This document shows positions 46,908 to 60,400 of a stretch of DNA of 64,000 nucleotides, in pieces. Below the pieces are notes generated by a model. The model saw only the letters and a list, made by a program, of their open reading frames with translations, was not told the origin of the DNA and ran no database searches. Origin of the DNA: Nymphaea colorata (Eukaryota; Streptophyta; Magnoliopsida; Nymphaeales; Nymphaeaceae); the NCBI RefSeq assembly GCF_008831285.2, contig NC_045142.1, positions 19,223,354 to 19,287,353 on the forward strand, read 5' to 3'. Position numbers and translations under genes: made by a program. The stretch's first letter is position 1. Every line of letters begins with the position of its first letter.

Positions 46908-49769
46908 TTATTGAGGGTTGGGGGGTCTGCTGTTTGCAGCAGAGACGCGAGACCCCCATTCCAAGAGCTCCTTGCTGGTGTCATCTTTGTGAACAATCAC
47001 CTCAATGAAGCAGAAACAATCCTTCTTTGTGCCGGTTGCTGTTGCTATTGCCTCTTTCAGCTCCTCCTCTGTGTGCACCTGCAAAAACAGAACACTTTTG
47101 AGGAAAGCTTCTCCAATACTCTAATCAATGAAAGGATTTCTCATACGAGAAAACGAATTTCCGTTGAAAAACAAAAGAAGGAAGAAGAAAAGCACCTTGG
47201 TAGTCCAACATTTTCCTTCTCCGTTGTATATGGCGTCAATAAGACCTGTGTAGTTCCAATTCTTTATCACATTGTAAGGTCCGTCATGGATCTCCACTTC
47301 TATCGTGTAGCCTCCGTTGTTGATGAGGAAGATGATGCTCTTCTGATTGCACCGCAGCATGGTTGACACATCCTGTGCTGTCATCTGCATTTACAGAAAC
47401 CATAGAGGTGCAGCTGATTAATCTCACCAGCCTCGCTTAAGCTCCCTGCAACTTCTCGAAATGGATTCCATATGGATATAGGGATGGAGGTTTTCATTTC
47501 TTGTCAGGCTTACCTGGAAGCTTCCGTCGCCGATGCACGCAATCACACGCTTGTCCTTTGCAGCTTGTGCATATCCGAGCGTTGCACCAACAGACCAACC
47601 GATTGAACCGTACTGCATCTGGAACTCATACCTGTTCGGAGGCCAATGCGAACAACCCTGCCTCAGAAAAAGAAGACACACAACAGAAAATTTTGGAAGA
47701 GAGAAGAAAGATTGCCGGTTCTCACCCGCACCCTTTTGGCAGTTTAAGCTTCTGGCAGTTAAACCAGGAGTCCCCTGTTTCAGAGATCACGGCAGTGTCG
47801 CTGGACAACATTTCCTGAAACACCCAAATGTCAGTGCCCGCGAAAGATCTCAAAGAAGCAGCGAAGGAAGAACTCTGATCTTTTTAAGCACCTGTACGTG
47901 TTTGAAAAGGATATTGACCCTCAAAGGCTCATTAGGAGAAGCCTTCGGAGGAGCGCCTTCAGGAACGTAGATCCGATAATAGTTCTCGTAGGCGGTTGTG
48001 TTCCGCTTCAACCTCTTTGCCAAGGCGTTCAAGAAATCTTTCATGAGGATGCAGCCGAAAGCGGGGCCATTGGCGACCACTACCCTGTCTGGTTGAACGA
48101 TGATCGCCTTCTCCTTCTTCAGCAGCAATGAGTAACCGACGGAGCTGTAGTCATTGAATATTGGTCCTGCGAAGAGGTAAGCGTCTGCCGACTCCACAAT
48201 CTCAGCGCAGAACCCAGTGCTCACAGCACCCCAGTAAGTGCCAATGAAGTGAGGGATGTGCTCCGGCACCAACCCCTTGGCAGACGGCATCACTGCCACC
48301 GGATATCCACAGGCATCGGCCAGCTCCACGAACGCCTTCCCGGCCTTGGCAACTCTCAGTTTCGGGCCGCCCACCATGACCGGCTTCACAGCCTTGTTCA
48401 GGAATTCCACCGTCGCTTCCACTGCAGCTTCCAATCCCATCTGGTTGCTCAATCTAAGAACCCAAAACCGTGATCAGAGAAACAGATGCAACGCAACCAC
48501 AGGTTGTGGTTTTTGTCTTCTTCTACCAAAAAACCAAAAGAGAAGCTCAACAGGGGAAAACTAAAACGTACTTTGGAGCGAGGAAGAAAGGAACCGGCTC
48601 TCGACTGAAAGTCGGATGTGGAATGTGCGACAAATTGCAGCCTATGCTGATGTAAACCGGTTTGCTTTCTTTCAAAGCAGTGGAGACCGCAGTATCGATC
48701 AGTTCGTGGGCATCGTCCAAATTGTTCACAACCGCCTAAAACAATTGAAACAGAGAACCTCATGAGTATAAATCAACAAGCTCTACAAGGAAGACATGCA
48801 CTGACTTTTGTTTTTTATAATCATCATCTGCGCTTTAGACACGCGCAGGCTGTGAACAAATTCAATTGTACCGCCCCTTGGACCAACTTTTTCCCTTTGC
48901 ATGCTGTACTTGAGATCTCCATAGATCTCATGGTTGTGAATTCCCTCACACACACCATGCAGAAATCTAAACCGATGGATGAATGAATTAACACCAGATC
49001 TATTTCGAACAAACCTTGAGAGATAAAAGCAAAAGAATACACACAACCATCTCTAGGAAAATCGTTTGTGTTCTGTTTTTTGTAGCATCTCAAATTTCGG
49101 CAGTAACAGTGGCCAAACCAGTTAGTAGACGTAATAGTCAAGCAAGAATGACATGCTTATAACGGTAGAAGATCCACTGTGAGACCACAGGGATGTCTTC
49201 GTTTCGGACTAGACGGCAAAAGGTTGGGAATCGTGAAAAAAGGATGATACCTGAAAGCAGGTGACCGTCTGAAAGCAGCGCAGTTCCTGGGTGAAGTCCG
49301 GAAGGCCGATGGTGTGGTGGAGGATGCGGTTGGTGCCGTAGTCGTTGGAGTTCGGCCCACCGACGATGCAGATGACCGGCAGGTTCTCGCTGTAGGCTCC
49401 GGCGATGGCGTTAAGGACGCTAAGCCCGCCGACGGTGAACGTAACAACGCAGGCGCCCACGCCCTTCGCCCTAGCGTAACCGTCCGCGGCGTACCCGGCA
49501 TTGAGCTCGTTACAGCATCCGATGACGTTGAGCGCTGGCTCGGCGATGAGGTGGTCGAGCAGCGTGAGGTTGAAATCACCGGGAACGGAGAAGACGTCGG
49601 AGACGCCGACCTGAACGAGGCGTCGGGCAAGATGGCGGCCGAGGGTAGAATCGGAGGAGACGGGGCACACGGAGTTCTGCACCACCGCCACGGAGTTGGA
49701 ACAGGGCGGCGCGCCCACGTCGTTACTCATGGGCCTGGACACGTCCACCTGCCCGATCTTGGTATCCAT
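46908..49769 (-). CDS. PDC: Pyruvate decarboxylase, seven exons, complete
   Basis: Exons are 49769-49251, 48735-48572, 48453-47892, 47814-47726, 47631-47514, 47384-47196 and 47078-46908. All introns are GT..AG and the joined frame codes for 603 residues, the usual plant length. The enzyme decarboxylates pyruvate to acetaldehyde in the cytosol, the first step of ethanol fermentation under oxygen shortage, using thiamine diphosphate and Mg2+. Visible features are the N-terminal cofactor-activating Glu88 in [16 protein letters not shown], the His-His pair at 151-152 (ILHHTIG), the thiamine-diphosphate motif GDG (479-481)...NN (506-507), and Glu513 in [12 protein letters not shown]. The C-terminus [16 protein letters not shown] is typical of plants. 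The start is the only upstream Met in frame with MDTKIG. No damage is seen, so the gene is probably active. Confidence 0.97.
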
Positions 49770-49970
49770 TTCCCTCCTTGTCTCAAAAAGAGAGAGTACA
49801 AAGCGAGAGATGCGGAGGAAGAGGCTCGAGAGAGAAACTTGCGTTTGGTATGGTTGCTATGAGATGAGAGGGAGGAAAGGAGAGCGGAGAAAGAAGGTAG
49901 GAAGACGAATGTCTCCGGAATCTAATTGGCGGCTTTGTTGGGACGAAAGAGAAAGAACGGATTCATCTGC

Positions 49971-49977
49971 ATTTAAA
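49971..49977 (-). promoter_or_regulatory. TATA-like box of pyruvate decarboxylase
   Basis: TTTAAAT on the - strand, about 200 bp upstream of the start codon and about 25 bp downstream of the anaerobic-response-like motif. Confidence 0.45.
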
Positions 49978-50001
49978 GGGAGTGGAGGTTTCCGTCTTCA
50001 G

Positions 50002-50012
50002 AAACCAGGGGC
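50002..50012 (-). promoter_or_regulatory. Bipartite anaerobic-response-like element
   Basis: On the - strand this reads GCCCCTGGTTT, a GC motif (GCCCC) directly beside a GT motif (TGGTTT). That combination is described for anaerobically induced Adh1-type promoters. Its position just upstream of the TATA-like box of a fermentation gene makes a role in low-oxygen induction plausible, though the motif is short. Confidence 0.5.
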
Positions 50013-50049
50013 TGGCTCCCCGCTCCCCACCGTCCTTGACGGTGGTCTA

Positions 50050-52278
50050 GAAACGGGGCTCACCGCAGATTTGGAGGGCAGGTGGGGACGTCCGAATCAA
50101 ACAGGGACGCAGAGAGCGCGCAGGATGGACCCATTGTTGACCCTGCATGACGTTGGTTTCTCTCCGAGAAGAGGATATTTGTTTGCGCAGATTCTTTTGT
50201 TTCTTTTTTTTTTTTTTTCCCCTTCTCCCCCTTTCATGATTTTCTTATTAATTCCGCCATTTCCGTGATTGGTTTGGCCTCCGTGTCCTTTCCTGGACTT
50301 CACCCTGCCGCCTGGTGGAACGTGGTGTTGCAGAGGCGGCCTTTTCCGAGCAGCAGCAAAAGGAAAAGGAAGCAAAACCAAAAACCTGTGGCCCGCCCTA
50401 GGGATTGAAAAACCCCAACACGCGTACCAAGTTTCGCTGCGTCTTCCATGGCTCGCACCAATGGGCACCGCGCAGAGCGCCGCTCATGGTTTTGGCTCTT
50501 TCTTCTAATTTGGTTGACGCTTTGCTTGGTACTTGGTAGTGCCAATCTCTCACCAAATCCTATAGATATAGGATTCTGGCAGGCATCGTGTAATGCCCTA
50601 AGTGTAAATGTTTACTTAGATATTTACTTAGATATCTAGTTCAAACATGACCTTGGGTCACTATTTAATTGAATAGTATCCAAATTCGAGCCCTTGACAT
50701 TTGCAGCTTTAAAAAATGCACAAAGTATGCGTGAAATGTAACAATTCCACTCAACTTGTCTTTTACTAGTTTCAGTTTCAACTTAAAAAAAAATAATCAA
50801 TCATCTCATTAATTATCCTCTTCTTAAAGTTTTTTCATAATCGAGACTAAATTTATAGTGTTACAATTTACCTTCCTCAAGTCACATCGTGTGTGTGAGA
50901 CTCTAGGTTCGAGTGTTGTTAACAACCTGAACCACTCTTGGGTTCGGACTCCTGATTGGGTAGATCTCAATCCACCTCCTAGTAGTTTCGGGTTCAACAA
51001 AAAAAAATTAAGAATCAGAACCATTATTTCATTAATGACCTTCATTATAAGTTCTTGAAAATCTCTCATAATATTTAATACGAGACTAAATTTTTAAAAT
51101 GTTAAATGAAATAGACACAAACTTCTTTAACTTGTAAGCAAAGCAAGTTATTTCTGCATAACTTAAATTCTAACGTGTTTCTTCAACAGAGTAAGTAATT
51201 TCTGCGTAACCTAAATTCTAACATGTTTTTTAAAAGGGAGAAAGCCAGGAAAGTGTTAAGTTTGCTTTGTCGTTTCCATTCAGGAAAAAAAAAAAAAAAG
51301 GGAGTTGAAAACAAGTGAGTTGATTGAGCTGGCGTTCCGGGTGCTGGAACATGAGCCGCGGGATTGGTTTTAGCTGGTTTTTCTTGACCCACTGGTGCCG
51401 CTGCCTTGCCTGTCCATTGTTTCATGTTTGGACTCAAGTGGGAGAACCCACTTTGGACGACATTGGGTTGGGAGTCCACACTGTGGACTGAATGTCATCA
51501 TGAGGCCGAATTGAGAATATCCAAAGCCACACTACGGAATCCTAAGATGCGATTCTCATTTTCTATAAAAGGAAAAATAATATTTAACTCCGAACGTTGC
51601 GCATATTAAGACAAACGCGAGTGGACGGGTCGGTGTCGGTCAAAAGGTTCTCTCAATCGAACATGTACAGAGCCTGGTCAGTTTAGTTGAGCAATGGCAA
51701 CGAAAATATCTTGGCTTCCTACAATACTCAGACGCCTTTGGATATATTTCCTTTATATTGTTAAGTTAGTTTTGACATTCTCACATATAATCTTATAGTT
51801 GTTCAAGCGAAAAAAAAAAAAAAAAACTTTTTTGGATTTGGCAATTTTGTACTATAATGTATCAAAAATAATATTCAATAGGTCATATGAGGCAAAAGCA
51901 TTTATCGTCAACAACGAAGTTTTTTTTTTTCATTGCATCTATTAAATTTATAAAATGATTCGTAACAAACAACTAATCAATAACAAACGCATAACTATAT
52001 GTGTATTCAATTTACTGAAGATGGTAAATGTGGATAAACATTTTTACAAATATATATAAATATATATATAGAAGAATGGAATGTCGAACTTTTTAGAATC
52101 ACCAAGATCCAATAATGAACAGTTAAGAGAAAAATAAGAAGATAAAGGTGATAGACATTTTCATTATCTAATATTAATTTACACATTTTTCTTTTTCTTT
52201 TTCTGTCAATCCGTTTTAAACAAATAGCATTGGTTAGATAGCTGGGTGACTTTAAATAACCAGAGTTATCGTTTCTCA

Positions 52279-52280
<2 letters not shown>
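50050..52280. other. Region upstream of pyruvate decarboxylase
   Basis: No gene is supported. Positions 50270-50510 are GC-richer and could be a promoter of an undetected transcript. Diverged duplicates flank the SINE-like element: a block with TTCATAATCGAGACTAAAT (about 50830) recurs in altered form near 51085, and CTAAATTCTAAC-type blocks occur at about 51163 and 51210. Confidence 0.4.
50866..51008 (+). mobile_element. tRNA-derived SINE-like element
   Basis: A Pol III B-box-like AGGTTCGAGTG lies at about 50907, preceded by a poor A-box region (CTTCCTCAAGTCACATCG). The body continues through GAACCACTCTTGGGTTCGGA to GGGTTCAACAAAAAAAAA, an A-rich 3' tail. Length and layout fit a plant SINE. 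Clear target duplications are not visible. Confidence 0.5.

Positions 52281-52281
<1 letters not shown>

Positions 52282-52319
<38 letters not shown>
52282..52319. repeat. (TA)n microsatellite
   Basis: About 18 uninterrupted TA units immediately left of the first copy of a longer diverged direct repeat. Confidence 0.9.
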
Positions 52320-52322
<3 letters not shown>

Positions 52323-52374
52323 AAAAACCAAACACTTAGATCAGGAATTAAAACTACAGTCTTTAATTCTTTTT

Positions 52375-52690
52375 CTAAAAATTATTTTATAGAACATAAA
52401 GCCCATTTTGATATAAAACATGTTTTGAATAAGGTTGTTTTTAATGAAAATTTGTTGATTTTTTTATTATCAAAATGTTGATTCTATGAGAGCCATTCAT
52501 TTTTTGTTATTATAAAAGCACTATTAAACCCCAAAAAATGATCAACTTAACATAGATCTTGCATCAACCTAACTTTAGGATTACATTGTTAATGTTAGGT
52601 TAAAAAAACAATTTAAATATCATATTTAATGGGTCTGGTTTTTGTCTTGACCATTAGGTCTGGATTTTACCAATCACTTTATATATTACA
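52375..52690 (+). repeat. Diverged direct repeat, copy 1
   Basis: Contains, in order, ATTATCAAAATGTTGAT, GCCATTCATTTTTTGTTAT, AAAAAATGATCAACTTAA, TTGCATCAAC, TTTAAATATCATATTTAA and GGTCTGGTTTTTGTC. All recur in copy 2 about 1.27 kb to the right. It is non-coding. Confidence 0.7.
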
Positions 52691-52699
52691 CACACTATA

Positions 52700-53640
52700 C
52701 TGTGAAGGACAAAAACCAGACCCTTTAACCAACCTTTGGATGGTACACTGAAAAATGGTTTTTGTGAAAACTTGGTTTTATAAAAAACAATTTTTTTTAG
52801 TGTGCTTTGAAAACTTGGTTTGTGTGCTTGGGTACCAAGACAAAACTAGGTTTTTACTTCTTGAAATCTAGTTTTTGCTTGGATGACAAAAAAATGAGTT
52901 TTCAAAAGTGTCTTTTAAAAATTGATTTCAATTGAATGTTAATTAGTTAATAGCAAGTAATTACACTGCACAGCTACTTATCTTTTTCAAATATCCAAAC
53001 AAATTATATTTACATAAAAAAGATGAGGTTCTCTTACTCTTAGTAGGGGTTGATGCCTTGTAATTTTAATTATAGAACCAAAATGTTAAAAGCAAAGTTC
53101 CACCTCAACATGGAATTGAAATGAAATTCCAATTACAATTTCCTTGTGGTTTCACAGTATAGAATATTAATTTCAAAATTTAAAATGACTTGGTTGATGG
53201 AAACAACATTAATATTCTATAATTTTAGTAAATAAGGCCTCTATATTTTAAATCTTTTAATAGGTTACAAATACAACCGATAACCCATGTGTTCAAACAC
53301 AAAATGTAAATAGATCTCAATAACATTAAAATGCAAGCTAAGTGGATGTAGATCTTATTTCAGTCAAAAGAGGAAGTATTAAATGTAATTCATTCTATGA
53401 ACCTTCATCAATATATTTGCAAGATTAAGTTACATGTCCCATAAAAGCCGATTAACTACAAATTGGATAAAAACTTTAGAGAGATGAAAACAAGTTTTTG
53501 AACCTGTCCCCCTGGTTTTTCGCTCAAATGTAAAAACCACGTTTTCAAAAAAAAAAAATCTAGAAACGTTGTTTACTGCCCCATCCAAACACGCCCAAAA
53601 AGGCAATTTAGAGCAAAACAAAAATAGTTTGTTGTCTTGC
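52700..53640. other. Interval between the direct repeats
   Basis: No gene is seen. It contains AAACTTGGTTTT / CTAGGTTTTTAC words on the left and CATCCAAACACGCCCAAAAA on the right, which resemble ends of the small repeat seen at 23.03-23.16 kb. Confidence 0.35.
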
Positions 53641-53664
53641 CTCCACACTGCCTTTTTTGGTAAA

Positions 53665-53962
53665 AATTATTTTAAATAAAGTTTACACATCCTAATATAT
53701 TTATAAAAATTATTTCTTTTATTTAAGTTGTTTTTATGAAATATGTGGATTTTCTTATTATCAAAATGTTGATATTATGGGGGCATTCATTTTTTGTTTG
53801 TTATACAAATACCATTAAAATAAAAAAATGATCAATTTAATATATGTTTTGCATCAACTTATTTTTAATATCATGCCAGTAAGGTTAAATTGCAAAAATT
53901 GCAAAGCAAACATTTTAAATATCATGATCTAGTTTTTGTCGCTGACTGAATGATCTGGTTTC

Positions 53963-53965
<3 letters not shown>
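53665..53965 (+). repeat. Diverged direct repeat, copy 2
   Basis: Shares with copy 1 ATTATCAAAATGTTGATATT, GGCATTCATTTTTTGTTTG, AAAAAATGATCAATTTAA, TTGCATCAACTTA, TTTAAATATCATGATCTA and TCTGGTTTCTA. It is followed directly by a long TA tract, whereas copy 1 is preceded by one. Confidence 0.7.

Positions 53966-54037
<72 letters not shown>
53966..54037. repeat. (TA)n microsatellite, about 36 units
   Basis: An uninterrupted alternating AT tract at the right edge of direct-repeat copy 2. Confidence 0.9.
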
Positions 54038-54039
<2 letters not shown>

Positions 54040-57000
54040 ATTCCTCAGTTGGGTTTCTCCTGCCTCTCGCATGTTTGAAAGGAGACCACTTGATGAAAAG
54101 CGTTAGGCGGCCTTAATAAGAAAGTATATAGATACTTAGGTACCAAACCTTGAGAGAGAAAAAGAATTATAGGTACCAAACCTTTAGGTGATAGACTCAT
54201 ATGGAATGGTCATGGCAATTGATTTGTTAGGATGCACGGCTATAAGGAAAAGAAGACAAAACATTTTAATAATATAGTACAAATTTATACCTCCACATAT
54301 AAATAAATAAATAAATATAAATATATATATATATATATTTGTGTGTGTGTGAATGGTTTACTCATGAGGGCCAACCAAACCAATCTATTGTGATGAACCA
54401 TTGTGAGTAAAACAAGGGAAAAAGGTAATGAACATTTTCATTATCTAGTATTAGTTCGCATATTGTTTTTATTTTTCTCTCAATCATCTATCACCAGTGA
54501 GCTCACCTCTCTCTCTTTTTAATATATATATATCAGCATCAATTCCCGTGAATGTGGGGAGAGACATATCTCATGATGGCTTATGAGTTGCCTTCTCTTT
54601 CTTTGTCTCTGCTCAGACCTCTCCTTGCTCAACACACTCTTTTGATGCTCCTCTCCATACTCTCACTAGCTAAAGGCAATGAAGAGCAATCTTCCAGCCG
54701 GCGGCCTACTTCTATGAACTCTCTCTTTCTCCACATCCGCCTGAGGGATAGCATGTTTGGACATCCTCCTTCCAATTGATGATTGGGGATATTACTAGCT
54801 TTGATTGCTTCCCTGTCATTGGTGGTTAACTATATGTGGTCTTCATGACTCTAGATTTTCATTGTCATGTGTTCATTGTGGCTGTTCCAGGTCCTCTGGT
54901 TTTGAAAAACTTAGCTGTCCCCAATACTGCCTCATTACAGTGGCTCCAGCTTTGCCTTGCTCCATACAAATGGTCTATCTTCACCTTTTCCCTTCTTGGG
55001 TATTTGTTCCTTCCCTTCCTAGGTACGTTGCTTGTCTGGTCACTTGGGTTGCCTCTAGGTGCCTCATCCATCAATATTGATGCTTTTGTCGGGATACTCC
55101 ACTCATTGGTATGTTCCACTATTTCTCATGCCCCAGTCTTCTCCTCTTCACATTCTATTACTCCTCTTCCCTCCTATCCTTGCTCTTCCCCTTTGTCTTT
55201 GACATCTCCCTCTTTCACTCCTTCCTCTTTGCCTTCTTGTATTGCTTATTTTGTTAGTGTTCCTTTTCATCTTTCTTTTCCTATCTTCATCTTTTGACCT
55301 TTTTCTTTGCCTTCTATAATATTTTTTTTCTATCCTTTTCTTTGCATTCTTTTCTGCACGTTCTCTGTCCTTTTGAAATCTCTATCTTCTCTATTATCAT
55401 AATCTTCTTTTCTTTTTTGGCTTTCTTCAATTGTGTTGATTACCATCAATGTTTCCCTTCTGCTTACTTCCCCATCTTGCATTCCTCATTCAATCTCATC
55501 CTCTTTCATTTTTGTCCCGCTTCTCTATGTTATCTTTCTATTGCCTCTGACAAACTGACTTCCTTCCAGCACCATTGCTTGTTCTGTGAAGACAACATTT
55601 CTACGGATTTGGTTTTTTCTGTGCATACTTCCTTGTCTGCCCTACAAGTAATTCTTCCTATGACATAGATTCCAGATCTCACTTATTTTCTGTTTGATCA
55701 TAATGCTTGTATTTTAGTCTTGGCTTCCTCTATAATCCTCCTTAACCTCATGTCACTGCCTTTCACTAATCAGTCTTCTCGAAGGTGATATTGATTATTC
55801 ATGTACTACTTAGCTCGAAGACCTTTCTTTGTTTGCAACCCGATGCAACTAGCTAACTTGTTGTTAATTTTGTAGTTTTGAGATGCAAGCTCGCTGTTAC
55901 AGTCTTCTCTCTCTTTCTCTGTATTATAAGCTAGTACTGGGCCCTTTTCTTTCATTGTTGCTATTGTACTGTGGTTTTCTCATGTTCAATCATCTTTTGC
56001 AATGACATAGTAATGTTATAATGGTCTCTCTCTCTCTCTCTCACTATATATATATATCAATCTGATGTTTTTTTTCCTTTTAGATGTTATTGGAGAGCAG
56101 CTCTTACATTGCATGGCTTCTTGTTGATAGGTTGCAGTTTGGCTTGTCCCCTCTTCATGTTGATGGGCTGGTGGAGAAACCTTCTCTTCTAGGATGCAAT
56201 TTGCTCAATTCTATTGGGGGTTCCCTTCGATTTTTGTTTTTCAATAACATCAGGAATCAATTGACATTGTTGTGTTGATGTAGTTTTGTGCATGTGATTG
56301 TGCTCCATAATCACCCATACCTTTTCACTTAGTGAGTTGGAGTTGATGTGAGAGGTATAACACTATGAACTTACTATATTAGCACCAAAGCAATTTCTCT
56401 AAGTCAAAACCTGCTTCTTTTTATATATAATATTTGCAACCATGTATATTGTGGCGTAAAACATATGCATCTATTCAAATATGAATATTTCAATGACAAT
56501 TGTATTAATAACATTAATTAATATGACTTGGATGTTTGTCTGGCTTTTATAAACATCCCAAATGACCACTTAAAACTTTTTAATTGTTTAATAATATTTA
56601 AACCTGTTATTAAATGTATAATATTATGTGTGATCATTCATCATAACAAACTACATGAAGAACCCACTACAATAAATATTGGATTTGGAAATGGGTCCTC
56701 TGGATTGGCTTTTGGACTCGTTCTAAATCTAGATTTTTTCCTTAAAACATCATATAAAATGCAGTTCAAGTGCTCGTCTGTCTCTATGTGCAGGGCGACT
56801 ATGGTTACCCACCCTTCCATTACCATTACCACCACATGTGTAACCTATTTGCTAGTCCACCACATCCGGCTCAATATTTTCATGAGATGGAGGAAGAAGG
56901 CATGGTTCTCATGGTTTATCCACCAAAATTGCTCTAGTGCTGCCATAAGAAGGCAGAAGAAGAGGAGAAGAAGAAGCCTATATTCCACATGATAAGACTC

Positions 57001-57400
57001 TCTATCCCTGATTCTATAGTGTTATAGAGACCTAGTAATATTTAGCAAACAACTTAGACTATTGGTACCCATGTCCCTCTTTATCCTTATCTCTCTCACA
57101 CAATATACATGAAGTGTCTTTTAAAGACCTAGTAATATTTTGTTCATGATTTCATGAGCTAAGGCATGATGTTTAGGTACATCTCATATTTGCTGTTAAT
57201 GTTCCAACCAATTGATCCATGGATGTGTATTACTAGTTCAATAGGTGGCTGTCCTAATCTGCATGTCGTTTAGAGAAAATAAAACTTATCATAGAAGGTA
57301 AATTCAACCTCATCGTTGTCAATCAGTTGATAAGAATTTCTAGCCAAACTATCTTTATGAATAATGCTCACCCCAATTTCGGGCGCATTTCCCACGAGGA
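54040..57400. other. Non-coding region, pyrimidine-rich in part
   Basis: I recognise no gene. Open frames at 54552, 54836, 55294 and 56528 (+) contain no family motif, and 55120-55560 is C/T-rich, which produces long Ser/Phe/Leu-rich frames. Part of this stretch may be non-coding flank of the Ty3/gypsy remnant to the right. Confidence 0.4.
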
Positions 57401-60400
57401 TGATACTTTCATGGGATGGTTGATCTCAACATTAGCTAATTGATTTGAAGCTCTACTTGATTACTGACTTAACATAATGTCAGACTACCCTTTGCTGATA
57501 TGCTTCTATGTGTTCCACTGCTGACAATCTTTTTGTTGTCGAGCAGGACCAACTGTAGCATCTACTGCATTTGATATCGGTCCATGCATAGTTCAATAAT
57601 GGATGCAAACTTGTAAACTTGTTTCTGCACATGTAAAGGGAGGACTATGTCTGTGATTATACTAGTTTTGTTGGGGTGGCATTGGTGGGAGTTCTAATTG
57701 TAGTCCAGTAGGTCCATAATGCATCATGTAGATTTTCAATCTTGACTAGTTCCCATTGTCCTTTTCATGATTCAGATTAGAATTTTTTTAGTTGCTTTTG
57801 CTTGGCCATTTCCTTGTGATAAGAGGGTGCCCAAAAATTATGCTTGATCTTGAATTTTGAGCAAAAACCATGTATCCTCCCATTTTTGAAATATGTTCTA
57901 TTGTCGGTTACATTGTCATGTGGGACACTGAACATGCATAAAATATTCTTGTGAATGAAAGAGGCAACATGCTTGCCATCCACAGTTTTTAGAGTGATGG
58001 TCAACACCCACTTGGTAAAATATTATGTTGCTGCAACAAATATTTGTGTCTATTTAACGCAAGAGGATTAATGAGGCCTAACTACATGAAACAACTACAT
58101 TTAAAAAGGGCAAGGCGATACAATGTAATATAGATAGGCCGTGAGAGCATGCATCGTAACCACATGGATTTGACATTTCAAACATCTTCTAACGAACTTG
58201 TGCCAATCTTATTGCAAAGTTGGCCAATAGTAGCCTACCATAATTAATTGTTTGATCAGGGTTTGATATCCAGCGTGTCTTTCACAAATTTTTTTGTGAT
58301 ATTCTTGGATCATTTCCTGAGCTTTATGTTTGTCAATGCATGATAAATATTCTGAGCTGAATTCGCACCTATATAATATCTATCTTAAACTGAAATATTG
58401 ACCTGACATATTTTGTATTGCTCTTTGTTATTTTTTGGACACATTTGGAGGAAATTCATCCACTTCCAATTAATACTTGATATTCTAATACCAATGAACT
58501 TCTTCTGAATCTACTTAGTTGATTTATTCTAGAGGGTGGCATGCTGGTTGAGTCAGTCCTCCCACCTTAAAAGCTTTGCATGGTTCATTCTTATTAAAAG
58601 TGATAATGAATCCAAGGCTAGCCAAACTATCTACCAATTGGTTAAACTCCCTCTTGACATGGAATAGATAGAATTCTTCAAAATGCTACACCAAGGCTCG
58701 AGTGACTTTTGTAAGGTGCCAATTTAAGACTTTTCACATTCCATTCTTCATTAATTAGTTTACAATACACAAGGAATCATCATAGGCATGAACTTTTCTA
58801 ACATTGAAACTAAGCAACATGCAATGTATATTAATGTTTCATATTCAGCCACATTGTGAATGCATGTAAATTCCAACTTGAGAGAATAAGTGATCATCTC
58901 CTTTTCAGGAGAAAATAAGAGCATTCTAATACTTGTTCCAGCCATGTTCTTGGGGCCATCAAAGAACATCATTGAGGTCTAACTCACATTCAATGTGTAA
59001 GACTTGTTTGTTTGGAAAACCATCATTGATGTTTAGCTTTCCAGCCAATGAAAAGTCTTCTAGCTTATCAGCTAATACTTGTCATTTGATAGATTTATGA
59101 GAAATGAACTCCAAGTCATACAACATGGCACCTACCACTTGGCAATTATTCATGTGAGAAATGGATGTGTAGGATATATTTGAGATGTTTTCATAAGAGA
59201 GCATATAATCTCTCCATTTTTTGCACGTCTAGACAAGGGAGAGACATGTATTCTTCATCATGGAATGGTTTTTCTCATACTAAATAAACATTTTGCTGGC
59301 ATAGTATATGGTGTGTTCTATCTCGCACTCTTTCTTCATATTGTGGTAACAATTAGCTGCAAGCAGAGTTGTTAACTCACATGTATAGTAAGGGGCCCAA
59401 AATACTGGTGGTTTAGAATTGGAGGATTCAGAAAATATTGTTTGATATGCTTGAAAGATTCATCACATTGTGTACTCCACTCCAACTTGATACCTTTTAT
59501 GAGCAACTAATTGCATGGCTCACATCTGAGGGCCAATTTGAAAATAAATCATTGGATAGCTTGCATCTTGTCTTGTAAGATACATAATTCAATCAAAGTG
59601 GTTGGATCTGGCATGTCAATGATGGCTTTGACCTTGGTGGATCTACTTCAATGCCTTACTGGCTCACCATATATCCCAAGAGTTTGCTTGATTCGATACC
59701 AAACAAGCATTTCTAAGGATTTAGTCTCAACCTGTACTAGAGCAACCTATCAAAAACTTGAGTCAAAACCTCAATATAATCCTGGCATGTCTTCAAGTAG
59801 ACCAAAATATCATTTACATATGTGTCCATAAACTTGTGCATTTGATCATGGAATATAATTGCCATGACTCTCCTCTGACATTTTTCAGTTCAAATGGCAC
59901 TACTTATAGCATAAAGTGCCCCATGGAGTGGTGAATGATGTATTGGGTTAATCTTTTAGAACCAACTTGATCAAATTGTTGCCTAAACATCCTTTCATGA
60001 AGGAGAACATAGCATGGTCTGTTGTATTGTCCACCACTAGATTGATGTTGGGCAAAGAATAGTTATCCTTGGGCATGGCCTTGTTAAGGTTTTAAAAATC
60101 AATGCAGATCCAAACCTTCCAACTTTTCGTCGGTATGACCAGTATGTTGGCAAGCCATTCAGGATAGTAAATGGTTTTTTATAAACTTAGACCTAAGTAG
60201 ATCTTCTAGTCCTTCTTTGACCTTGTTTTCGACATGGTGATCTAATTTCCTTAGTTTCTACTAGACTGGATGGCTTCTTGGTTTGAGAATTAACCTGTGA
60301 AGTATTAACGTTGGATCCAACTTGGACATGTCTTCATATGTCCATGCAAAAACCTTTCTCTCTTGAGAAATTGAACTAGATTTTCTTCTTTTTCTAGATC

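Noticed and set aside
47501-50268. Long open frames opposite or out of frame within pyruvate decarboxylase and its promoter
   Set aside because: They are shadows of the GC-rich exon 1 and neighbouring exons; the conserved enzyme frame explains the region.
50448-50639. Small frame MARTNGHRAERRSWFWLF
   Set aside because: No homology that I recognise and no gene context; likely chance in a GC-richer stretch.
54552-55668. Several Ser/Phe/Leu-rich + strand frames
   Set aside because: They arise from pyrimidine-rich DNA, overlap in different frames and show no domain.
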